Assembly: GCA_050789445.1 (NCBI GenBank)
Contig: JAILXR010000001.1
Coordinates: 434,001-498,000 of the forward strand
Direction of reading: 5' to 3'
DNA: 64,000 bases
Source of the DNA: JAWSVE01 sp050789445
GTDB taxonomy: Bacteria > Pseudomonadota > Gammaproteobacteria > Pseudomonadales > Cellvibrionaceae
Under the pieces are notes generated by a model. The model saw only the letters and a list, made by a program, of their open reading frames with translations. It was not told the DNA's origin and did not search any database. This document shows positions 1 to 6,997 of this stretch, piece after piece. The position numbers and the translations under genes were made by a program. Numbering within the stretch: the first letter of the stretch is position 1; each line of letters begins with the position of its first letter.

Positions 1-765
1 GTAATTGATAATTCTACAGAAGATGATGAAGACAAAAAGTCCACTCAAGAAGAATCAGATTTAACAGCATTGTCAGATCAATTTGTTGAGCAATTTTCTG
101 ACTTGATGACAGACAATAAATTAAAAGTCTTCGGTAATGAATTGTGGTTAGAGATTGAATTAGATTCGAATGTTTTGTTTTCTTCTGGTCGAGCTACACC
201 TAGTAACGAAGCTGAAAGTATTTTTGAGGATGTTGCAGATATTCTTGGTCAATTCAATAACCCTGTTCAGGTTGAAGGGTTTACCGATAACGTGCCGATT
301 AATAATCAACGATTTAATAATAATTGGGAGCTGTCATCTGCTAGGGCAGCGTCTGTTGTTGAGCTGCTGGAATCTAACGGTATTGCACCAAAAAGATTAA
401 GTGCTGTTGGTTATGGCGAACATCGTCCAATTGTTGAAAACACGACAGCGGAGGGTCGCTCTCAAAATCGTCGTGTGGTCTTAATGATTTCACGTGAGAC
501 AACTGAAAGGCCACGCCTTGAAACCGAATCTCAGATAGAAGAGGCTCTTTTGCTTAGTGCCGATTCTCTAAGTAATGATAATGAAGAAATCGAACTTGAA
601 ACACGAGATGAATCGGATGAAGGTTCAAGCGAACCTCAAGAACCTTTGATTGCACCTATTAAGTTAGATAATGGCGGATTGTTATTTACGAGTGATCCAG
701 AGTTGCGTCGCCGCAATTTGACGGGTAATAACGCCGAAAATAACAACGGTAATGAAAGTGAATAA
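1..765 (+). CDS. motD: Flagellar motor protein MotB/MotD family, C-terminal part (5' end outside window)
   Basis: The reading frame is open to the first base, so this is the 3' part of a longer gene; the TTG at position 70 is an internal codon, not the start. The visible protein carries an OmpA-like peptidoglycan-binding domain: a strand with LFSSGRATPS, then VEGFTDNVPI, and the family signature LSSARAASVVELL followed by GYGEHRPIV and NRRVVLMI. The N-terminal membrane segment and plug of MotB proteins lie outside the window. The tail after about residue 150 of the visible part is acidic and Asn-rich and probably disordered. MotB/MotD anchors the proton-driven stator ring to the cell wall. The motD name is inferred from the following cheW and DUF2802 genes, an order known from Pseudomonas-type gammaproteobacteria. 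The parA-like gene often found between motD and cheW is absent here. Confidence 0.85.
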   Translation, partial: VIDNSTEDDEDKKSTQEESDLTALSDQFVEQFSDLMTDNKLKVFGNELWLEIELDSNVLFSSGRATPSNEAESIFEDVADILGQFNNPVQVEGFTDNVPINNQRFNNNWELSSARAASVVELLESNGIAPKRLSAVGYGEHRPIVENTTAEGRSQNRRVVLMISRETTERPRLETESQIEEALLLSADSLSNDNEEIELETRDESDEGSSEPQEPLIAPIKLDNGGLLFTSDPELRRRNLTGNNAENNNGNESE

Positions 766-921
766 ATTTGTGAGCTATTCTCTAAAGAGCGGCTGCACAA
801 CCCTATATTTTTTGCTGTTAAGTTTGGCATGCATTCTGCTTTAACAGAAATAACATAATGTTTTTATTGGGAAGCCGTCAATTTATTGTCGCTCAATAAA
901 GCATTTATAGAGAGGATACGT

Positions 922-1407
922 ATGAGCACTAATTCAGCTGAAATCGACTCGGTAGAAGATCCAACCCTTCAGTGGGTAACATTTAAGCTGGCGGGTGAAA
1001 TATACGGTATCAATGTGATGCAGGTTCAAGAGGTGTTGCGTTATTCAGAAATTGCTCCGGTACCTGGGGCTCCTGCTTACGTACTTGGCATTATTAATTT
1101 ACGGGGAAATGTTGTAACTGTTATTGATACTCGCCACCGCTTTGGTTTGATGTCTGGTGAGGTGAGTGAAAATACACGGATAGTTATTATTGAAGCTGAA
1201 AAACATGTCATCGGTATTTTGGTCGATAGTGTTGCAGAGGTCGTTTATCTAAAACAGTCCGAAATAGAAACGACTCCTAATGTAGGCACAGAGGATAACG
1301 CTAAATTTATTCAGGGTGTTTGTCACAAGAATGATGAACTTTTGATTTTAATTGAGCTCGACAAATTACTAACGGACGATGAGTGGGCTGATGTAGCTGC
1401 TTTTTAA
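922..1407 (+). CDS. cheW: Chemotaxis coupling protein CheW
   Basis: The predicted protein has 161 residues and is a single CheW domain. It links methyl-accepting chemoreceptors to the CheA kinase in cytoplasmic signalling arrays. Typical features are WVTFKLAGEIYGINVMQVQE near the start, VPGAPAYVLGIINLRGNVV in the middle and VDSVAEVV further on. The start is placed at ATG 922 because AGAGGA (911-916) sits at a suitable distance upstream. An in-frame TTG at 886 would add 12 residues of no family similarity and has no ribosome binding site. It lies 156 nt after motD and just before the DUF2802 gene, so it is probably the tail of the flagellar/chemotaxis operon. The family call is secure; which chemotaxis system it serves is not visible here. 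Confidence 0.95.
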   Translation: MSTNSAEIDSVEDPTLQWVTFKLAGEIYGINVMQVQEVLRYSEIAPVPGAPAYVLGIINLRGNVVTVIDTRHRFGLMSGEVSENTRIVIIEAEKHVIGILVDSVAEVVYLKQSEIETTPNVGTEDNAKFIQGVCHKNDELLILIELDKLLTDDEWADVAAF

Positions 1408-1460
1408 TGTATTTCCAATTTTAGATAAACTGCTTTGAGAAAAATGCGCGAGGTGTTGTC

Positions 1461-2027
1461 ATGAATATGACCCCCATTATGGAAATCTTACTTTCAGCTA
1501 CGCTGCTTATCAGTTGGTTGGTGATTTCTGCAGGTGTCTACTACATGCTTTCTGCAAGAAAAAAAATAGAAGAAGGGCAGCGAATATGCCAACAATTAAC
1601 TAGAGATTTGCAGGTTGCTGGTAGTGGATCTGTAGGTATGGGGATAAGGATAGTGGCGTTAGAAAAAAAACTATCTTTGATTCAAACCGGTGATTTAATG
1701 GTTAAGACTCAGGAACAAAAAGCTATCGCCCAAGCTGGGGTTTTACCTTCCGATCAAGATTCAATGAGTTTTCAAAATACTGGTTATAAAAATGTTAACA
1801 ATCAAACGCAGTTAACTAAAAAGCCTGTCTCTATCTTCGACCAAGCAAAGCAACTTTTAAGAAATGGGATTTCTGAAAGGCAAGTTATTAAAACATGTGG
1901 GTTGTCAGCAGATGAAGTCGCACTCATGAAAATGCTGATACAAAGCGGTATTGAGAATAAAACTTCAAAAAATATAAGTCCTGCGATTAGCACCCCTCAA
2001 TCGAGTAGCACTCATGTATTTGCCTGA
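1461..2027 (+). CDS. DUF2802 domain membrane protein
   Basis: This 188-residue protein has one N-terminal transmembrane segment (about residues 8-30, rich in Leu, Ile and Val), a charged and probably coiled stretch (about 33-75), a Gln/Asn-rich linker and a C-terminal helical region with KQLLRNGISERQVIKTCGLS. That last part looks like a small helix-turn-helix-type fold and matches the DUF2802 family, which in Pseudomonas-like bacteria follows cheW in the flagellar/chemotaxis cluster. No enzymatic motif is visible and the function is unknown. ATG 1461 is preceded by GAGGTG at about 1450. The gene overlaps the start of the next lipoprotein gene by 14 nt, which suggests co-translation. Confidence 0.8.
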   Translation: MNMTPIMEILLSATLLISWLVISAGVYYMLSARKKIEEGQRICQQLTRDLQVAGSGSVGMGIRIVALEKKLSLIQTGDLMVKTQEQKAIAQAGVLPSDQDSMSFQNTGYKNVNNQTQLTKKPVSIFDQAKQLLRNGISERQVIKTCGLSADEVALMKMLIQSGIENKTSKNISPAISTPQSSSTHVFA

Positions 2028-2433
2028 TCTTTCAAAAAATCAATTGTTGGCTAAAAAGGCATTTTTGTTATGTTCTTTATTCATCATTTCTGGATGCACA
2101 CTCGTCGATATTAAAAACGATACGGCTCTTACTCGCGATGGAGTAGTAGTTGGTAGTTATTTTTTTGATCGGATCAAAGTTGGTGAAACTGATGTTGCAT
2201 GGGTTCAAAAGCATTTGGGATACCCTTCAGAGATAATAGCTGGCGAGAATGCTGAGCAGTATTACGTCTATCACTTAGAAGAGAAGCAAACTAAAGAATC
2301 TAAAGTGTTCCTGATGTTCAGATACCGGACTACAAAAACAACTCCCTTAAAAAAGATATTAACGTGTGAAAACGATGTGGTCACTAAAGTATCTTCGCAT
2401 GTCACTGTTAATTCTAAAAAATCTGAGTCTTAG
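2014..2433 (+). CDS. Small putative lipoprotein, BamE/OmlA-like
   Basis: The protein has 139 residues. A basic N-terminus (KNQLLAKK) and hydrophobic core AFLLCSLFIISG lead to a Cys in a lipobox (ISGC), so it is a likely lipoprotein processed by signal peptidase II. The mature part contains IKVGETDVAWVQKHLGYPSE, which resembles the helix-turn segment of the SmpA/OmlA (BamE) fold, where a small domain binds outer-membrane partners. This is not BamE itself: the housekeeping BamE motifs are not complete, and the gene sits after the DUF2802 gene with a 14-nt overlap. The role is unknown. ATG 2014 is the first plausible start, with no strong Shine-Dalgarno, consistent with coupling to the upstream gene. 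Confidence 0.65.
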   Translation: MYLPDLSKNQLLAKKAFLLCSLFIISGCTLVDIKNDTALTRDGVVVGSYFFDRIKVGETDVAWVQKHLGYPSEIIAGENAEQYYVYHLEEKQTKESKVFLMFRYRTTKTTPLKKILTCENDVVTKVSSHVTVNSKKSES

Positions 2434-2795
2434 TCAGTCGTAGCCGTTAAACACTTCTTTTTGAAAAAGACCGCTTTCTAAAGTGTCAGAAACAAACCCA
2501 TAGTGGAATATTTTTTTTAGAAAATTTTCAACTAACCGACAGTAATTTTCTTTCCTATACTAAAAATAGGATGGCAGGGCGGCAGTAGTAGCCTTAGATA
2601 TTTCCAGTGATATCTTTGTTTAGATGTCCTGTAATGACTTTAAGATTACCAAAAGTAATTTCAAGAGCTTCAATTTTATCTGGTTTGCACCCTGGCCATA
2701 CCTCACCAATTTTATGATGCAAAGATACGAACAAAGACAGTCACAGGTTAAGTCCTATCAAGAACGATAGCAAAAAAAGAATACACTAACTGTTT
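2434..2795 (+). other. Non-coding region with possible small RNA
   Basis: There is no convincing gene between the lipoprotein stop and the convergent yciK gene. A TATACT hexamer at 2556-2561 resembles a -10 element, but no good -35 is seen 16-18 nt upstream. A strong intrinsic terminator begins at 2796, more than 360 nt after the last stop codon, which is far for an operon terminator. A transcript from about 2568 to about 2823 (roughly 250 nt) is therefore possible. It does not match 6S RNA or GGA-rich RsmZ/CsrB RNA by eye. Small-RNA status is an inference. Confidence 0.35.
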
Positions 2796-2824
2796 AGCCC
2801 GGATACTCTCCGGGCTTTTTTTTG
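2796..2824 (+). terminator. Strong Rho-independent terminator
   Basis: A perfect 8-bp stem, AGCCCGGA (2796-2803) with TCCGGGCT (2809-2816), encloses a 5-nt loop and is followed by an uninterrupted T-run on the plus strand. The minus direction lacks a T-run, so it ends plus-strand transcripts rather than the convergent yciK operon. Confidence 0.9.
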
Positions 2825-2863
2825 ATTTGGTTTTATTTTATTTTCGTTTCTGAGGTGGGTAGA

Positions 2864-3637
2864 TTATTTTGGTTGTGCTTGAAACTGCTTACCTGATACA
2901 CCAATACTATCGTCACTCATGAGATATAAATACATTGGCATAATGGCTTCTGGTTTTTTCAGCGTGTTAGGATTTTCTCCTGGGTAGGCATCGGCTCGCA
3001 TTTTTGTGCGAGTTGCGCCAGGGTTTATGCTGTTAACACGAATAGGAGTTGTATCTGCTAATTCTTCTGTAAGAATTTCCATTATATTTTCTGTTGCCGC
3101 TTTACTCACTGCGTAGGCTCCCCAGAAGGCTCGACCTTTGTAACCCACAGAAGAGCCGGTGAATACTAGTGAGGCATTTTCTGATTTTTCTAGCAAGGGC
3201 AACAATGCTTTTGTCATTAAAAACGGAGCGGTGCAATTGACTTGTAGAATACGATTCCACGCGTCTGCGTTGTAGTGACTTAATGGCGTTCGTGGGCCAA
3301 GACTACTGGCGTTGTGCAATATTCCATCCAGATGGCTAAACACTTTCTGTAAAGCGGCTGACATTTCTTCGTAATCTTTTTCTTCAGCACCTTCAAAGTT
3401 AATAGGGTAAATTGCAGCTTGAGGAAAACCTTTAGACTCAATTTCATCATAAACAGCTTCGAGCTTTTGAACGGTTCTTCCAAGTAAGATAACTGTTGCA
3501 CCGTGTTCCGCATAAGTCAGTGCAGCCACTTTACCGATACCATCACCTGCACCGGTTACGGCTATGATCTTTCCTTTTAATGCGTCGTTAGTGGGGGAGT
3601 AGTTCAAAAGTTCTTTGCTTTCGCTAATATTAGGCAT
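2864..3637 (-). CDS. yciK: YciK family short-chain dehydrogenase/reductase
   Basis: This 257-residue protein is a classical SDR. The Rossmann nucleotide-binding motif VTGAGDGIGK lies near residue 28, followed by HNASSLG (the NNAG-like motif), a catalytic Ser in FTGSSVGYKG and the YAVSK active-site Tyr/Lys pair near residue 175. It resembles E. coli YciK, whose physiological substrate is not established. It is the last gene of a minus-strand run mtaD-ubiG-mupP-yciK, an order also seen in Pseudomonas. The cofactor is probably NADP(H) or NAD(H); the specificity cannot be read from sequence alone. Confidence 0.88.
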   Translation of the reverse strand: MPNISESKELLNYSPTNDALKGKIIAVTGAGDGIGKVAALTYAEHGATVILLGRTVQKLEAVYDEIESKGFPQAAIYPINFEGAEEKDYEEMSAALQKVFSHLDGILHNASSLGPRTPLSHYNADAWNRILQVNCTAPFLMTKALLPLLEKSENASLVFTGSSVGYKGRAFWGAYAVSKAATENIMEILTEELADTTPIRVNSINPGATRTKMRADAYPGENPNTLKKPEAIMPMYLYLMSDDSIGVSGKQFQAQPK

Positions 3638-3689
3638 GTGAATTAATCTTAAATGATGAGTTTGTGAGTTTTTTATCTTATGTTGTTTA

Positions 3690-4355
3690 TCAGTCTAAAT
3701 ACTTTTTAATAATCGGCAAGATACCATGAGCTGAATCTACAATATAATCTGCATTCCAATCGACCGGATTGTCGCCTTCGGGTACATATCCATAAACGGC
3801 TGCAATGGTTTTACTTCCAGCTCGTTGTCCGCAAATGATGTCACGTTTATGATCGCCGATATAAATAATTTCTTCAGTTTGGCAATTTAATTGCTTGCAC
3901 GCTAAAAATAATGATTCAGGGTCGGGCTTGTTTTTTTCGACATGATCAGGACAAATAACACTTTGAGGCGCAGGATTAAAAGCCAGTGCATTTAAAATGG
4001 GCTGTGTATAGGTAATCGATTTGTTGGTGACAATGCCCCATGGGATCTTGTTATCACCAAGAAAGCTTAAAACGTCTTGTATTCCAGGAAAGGGGATTGT
4101 ATCGACGGCGAGCTGCTCTGTATAAATTTCAAGTAAGCGTTTATGTAAGCGATCAAAGCCGGGCTCTTCAAACCCTATTCCAAAAGCCATATTAACTAAT
4201 GCTCTAGCGCCATTTGAAACAGTCTTTCTTGTTCTTTCTGCAGGCACATCAGGTAAATTTTCTTCTGCCATTAAACGATTAACAGTAGTGACAAAATCCG
4301 GTGCGGTGTCTAGCAGTGTTCCGTCGAGATCAAACAATACAGCTTTAAGATTCAT
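3690..4355 (-). CDS. mupP: N-acetylmuramic acid 6-phosphate phosphatase MupP (HAD family)
   Basis: The 221-residue protein is a HAD hydrolase: FDLDGTLLDT (motif I with both catalytic aspartates) near residue 8, IVTNKS (motif II), the conserved Lys in NKPDPESLF (motif III) and YIGDHKRDI (motif IV). It is often annotated as a phosphoglycolate phosphatase. Its position between ubiG and yciK is that of Pseudomonas MupP, which removes phosphate from MurNAc-6-P during peptidoglycan recycling before AmgK and MurU. The HAD call is certain; the MupP assignment rests on gene order and overall similarity. An alternative is a general phosphoglycolate or indigoidine-type phosphatase. Confidence 0.8.
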   Translation of the reverse strand: MNLKAVLFDLDGTLLDTAPDFVTTVNRLMAEENLPDVPAERTRKTVSNGARALVNMAFGIGFEEPGFDRLHKRLLEIYTEQLAVDTIPFPGIQDVLSFLGDNKIPWGIVTNKSITYTQPILNALAFNPAPQSVICPDHVEKNKPDPESLFLACKQLNCQTEEIIYIGDHKRDIICGQRAGSKTIAAVYGYVPEGDNPVDWNADYIVDSAHGILPIIKKYLD

Positions 4356-4438
4356 ATTTGGTTCTGTGGTTAATAGTGAGCGCGGTAATTAATAATTAGT
4401 CTTATTTTCAAATAATAGGTGTGACAGCGTTGGAAAAA

Positions 4439-5143
4439 TTATTCGTTAGGTTTTTGAGCGTGGATCATATAGTTCACGCTGACATCTTTCGGGTTTAGTT
4501 TGTACTGCTTTGTGAGTGGGTTATAAGTCAGTCCCGTCATGTGTTGAAGCTCTAAGCCAGCTTCGCGAATCCATTGGCCCAGTTCAGAGGGTTTAATAAA
4601 TTTAGCGTAATCATGGGTGCCTTTAGGTAGCATGTTTAAAATATATTCTGCACCTAAGATGGCAAATACGTAAGCTTTGGGATTGCGGCTAATCGTAGAA
4701 AAATACACATGCCCACCAGGTTTGGTTAATTCCATGCATGCTTTGACTACTGTGCTAGGGTCGGGAACGTGTTCTAACATTTCTAAACAAGTTACCACAT
4801 CATATTGCTCAGGTTGCTCTTCCGCTAATTCTTCGGCTGTAATTTGTCGGTAATTAATGTCGAGCTTACTTTCTAAGGCATGAAGTTTTGCTACGGATAA
4901 CGGCGCTTCGCCCATATCAATTCCGGTTACGGTTGCTCCGCGTTGTGCTAAACCTTCACAGATAAGCCCGCCGCCACAACCCACATCAAGTAACGTTGTT
5001 TCTGCAACGGGAGAGTGTAAATCGATATAGTTGCAGCGAAGCGGATTGATTTCATGTAGTGGTTTAAATTCACTGTTTTTATCCCACCAACGGCTAGCGA
5101 GAGCTTCGAACTTTGCAATTTCTGATGCGTCGACGTTTTGCAT
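4439..5143 (-). CDS. ubiG: Ubiquinone biosynthesis O-methyltransferase UbiG
   Basis: This 234-residue class I SAM-dependent methyltransferase begins with a family-typical helix (EIAKFEALASRWWD). It has the glycine-rich SAM site LLDVGCGGGLICEGLA near residue 50, the acidic loop GIDMGEAP and the post-I motif VTCLEMLEHVPDP. UbiG carries out both O-methylation steps of ubiquinone synthesis at the inner face of the membrane. Length and motif order fit the E. coli enzyme (240 residues). It lies 83 nt upstream of mupP in the same direction and 60 nt downstream of the deaminase gene, so the four genes probably share a transcript. Confidence 0.95.
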   Translation of the reverse strand: MQNVDASEIAKFEALASRWWDKNSEFKPLHEINPLRCNYIDLHSPVAETTLLDVGCGGGLICEGLAQRGATVTGIDMGEAPLSVAKLHALESKLDINYRQITAEELAEEQPEQYDVVTCLEMLEHVPDPSTVVKACMELTKPGGHVYFSTISRNPKAYVFAILGAEYILNMLPKGTHDYAKFIKPSELGQWIREAGLELQHMTGLTYNPLTKQYKLNPKDVSVNYMIHAQKPNE

Positions 5144-5203
5144 AAATAGTTTCTTTTAAATATAAAAATAGTGTTTATCAAAAAAATGACAGCTTTGTTT
5201 TTA

Positions 5204-6544
5204 TTAGTTTTGATTTATCTTTTCTTGCCAGTTTTTCGCGTGATGTAATATTTCAATTTCGTTTAAAGTGATTAACTGTTTATCTTTTAATAGTTGTTTT
5301 CCGTCAACCCAAACATCTGTTACATTTTTAGAGGCATTGGTGTAAACGATATGAGAAACAGGATTGAACAGTGGCATTGATTCTATAGTGTCTATCTCAA
5401 TCGCTGTGATATCCGCTGCTTTTCCAACTTCCAAACTCCCGGTGATATCTTCAAGTCCGAGTGCTTTTGCTCCATTAATTGTCGCCAGTTGTAAAGCTTG
5501 ATGCGCATTAATAGCAGCTGCATTTTTACTGGTACCTTTCGCCAACAAAGCAGCCGTTTTCATCTCACTGAATAAATTCAAATCATTATTGCTTGCAGCT
5601 CCATCTGTTCCGAGCGCGACATTGATGCCTGCATCTAATAACTGAGTGATAGGACAAAAGCCACTGGCTAATTTTAGATTTGATTCGGGGCAATGAATAA
5701 CGTGGGCACCTGTTTGCTTCAAAATCTCAATGTCGGAGTCTTCTACTTGCGTGAGGTGAACACATTGAACCAGTGGGGAAAGAAAATTCAGTTCATGTAA
5801 TCTTTCAATCGGTCTTTTGCCACTTTTTTCAAATGCATCTGTCACTTCGTATTCAGTCTCGTGAAGATGAATTTGTACGGGTGTTTGTAATTCTGGTGCA
5901 AGAGTGGCGATTCGCTGTAGGGGTTGGTCAGACACGGTATAGGGGGAGTGAGGACCAAACCCAATAGTGATTAAGCTACTAGTTCGGAAACCATCGTGAA
6001 CATCTAGTGCTTTAGAGATATATTCGTCAGCATCTTCTGCCCAAGGAGTAGGGAAATCCAAAACAGGAGCCGCAATTTGAGCTCTCATGCCAGTATGTTG
6101 AGCTGCTTTTGCAGCTTGGTCCGGGAAAAAGTACATATCCGAGAAACAGGTCGTTCCGCTGCGAATCATCTCCGCCATAGCTAATTGGGTTCCCTCATAC
6201 ACAAATTGCTCGCTTACCCATTGACCTTCTGCTGGCCAAATGTGGTCTTCAAGCCATTCTTGCAGTGGTAGGTCATCGGCAAATCCACGCAGTAAACTCA
6301 TCGCTAAATGGCCGTGAGCATTAATTAGCCCTGGCATAACTATGTGGTTATTAAGGTTTCTAACTTCTTTTATATCTGAAAACCGTTTGCCAGCTTCAGC
6401 TTGTGGAATGATGGCGACAACTTTCTTGTTTTTGACCGCAATGGCGCAATTCTCAAATACAGCATCTTCAGGGATAACAGGGATTATCCATTTTGCATTG
6501 ATGAGAAGATCTATAGAGCTCGGTGCAGTCTCTGTTGTCGTCAT
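5204..6544 (-). CDS. mtaD: 5-methylthioadenosine/S-adenosylhomocysteine deaminase (TRZ/ATZ amidohydrolase)
   Basis: The 446-residue protein is an amidohydrolase-superfamily deaminase. Metal ligands are visible in order: GLINAHGHLAMSLLRG (HxH, near residue 75), the HLHETEYE His/Glu site, HCPESNLKLASG and LGTDGAASNNDLNLF with the catalytic Asp. The WPAE segment after the first metal site is typical of the MTA/SAH deaminase subgroup. It would deaminate 5'-methylthioadenosine or S-adenosylhomocysteine to the inosine derivative in the cytoplasm. The gene divergent from gyrA in Pseudomonas belongs to the same family and has been shown to act on methylthioadenosine, which supports the name. Start ATG at 6544 (minus). 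Substrate preference is inferred. Confidence 0.85.
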   Translation of the reverse strand: MTTTETAPSSIDLLINAKWIIPVIPEDAVFENCAIAVKNKKVVAIIPQAEAGKRFSDIKEVRNLNNHIVMPGLINAHGHLAMSLLRGFADDLPLQEWLEDHIWPAEGQWVSEQFVYEGTQLAMAEMIRSGTTCFSDMYFFPDQAAKAAQHTGMRAQIAAPVLDFPTPWAEDADEYISKALDVHDGFRTSSLITIGFGPHSPYTVSDQPLQRIATLAPELQTPVQIHLHETEYEVTDAFEKSGKRPIERLHELNFLSPLVQCVHLTQVEDSDIEILKQTGAHVIHCPESNLKLASGFCPITQLLDAGINVALGTDGAASNNDLNLFSEMKTAALLAKGTSKNAAAINAHQALQLATINGAKALGLEDITGSLEVGKAADITAIEIDTIESMPLFNPVSHIVYTNASKNVTDVWVDGKQLLKDKQLITLNEIEILHHAKNWQEKINQN

Positions 6545-6997
6545 AAATCTAGGAATCTTAAAATTAAGTGGTAGTCGGTGTTATTTGATACTTAGTACTG
6601 CTTTAAAAGGTCTAAAACATTATCTTGAAGCGGCCAAAAAACTTAATATTATCGCGTAAAATACATAAAAGGTTCTGTGAGCCTCTCTCGTTCTTCCTCG
6701 TAAATAACGAGCCGGCGAAAGTATACCGGTATTGGCTAACAGTTACAGTCTAAGAAGTGTCTATCTCTGGCTTTTGTGGTAATATCCCTCGCTTAATTTC
6801 TGCGCGGGGTGCGAGGGGATTATGGGACGATGATCAGATAGCTTATTGGTAGATTATAGCTAGAAATTGAAGCTGGAAATACGGGTAGGCATGACTGGTA
6901 GATCACAGCAGCACTGATGTTGGATCGTTTCTCATACTTTTTTATAATGCACTCCAAGCTATCACAATAAAAACCGATAAAGGGAAAGCCGCAGTCT
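6545..6997. other. Divergent intergenic region between mtaD and gyrA
   Basis: I see no gene in this 453-nt stretch. It holds the gyrA promoter (6920-6948). An inverted repeat CCCTCGC (6786-6792) with GCGAGGG (6811-6817) could form a GC-rich hairpin. A smaller palindrome, CTCGT/ACGAG, lies at 6697-6711. The hairpins might terminate or modulate a transcript from a second upstream promoter, but no T-run follows either one. Confidence 0.5.
6920..6948 (+). promoter_or_regulatory. Probable gyrA promoter (sigma70 type)
   Basis: TTGGAT (6920-6925) is separated by 17 nt from a perfect TATAAT (6943-6948). A start site near 6955 would give a leader of about 43 nt before the gyrA ATG. Supercoiling-sensitive promoters of gyr genes commonly have such near-consensus -10 regions, but that regulation is not shown here. 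Confidence 0.7.

Noticed and set aside
2577..2593. A GGCGGCAGTAG stretch that resembles an RfaH ops element
   Set aside because: It lacks the core GGCGGTAG, lies far from the polysaccharide genes, and no ops element was found near the cluster's promoters.
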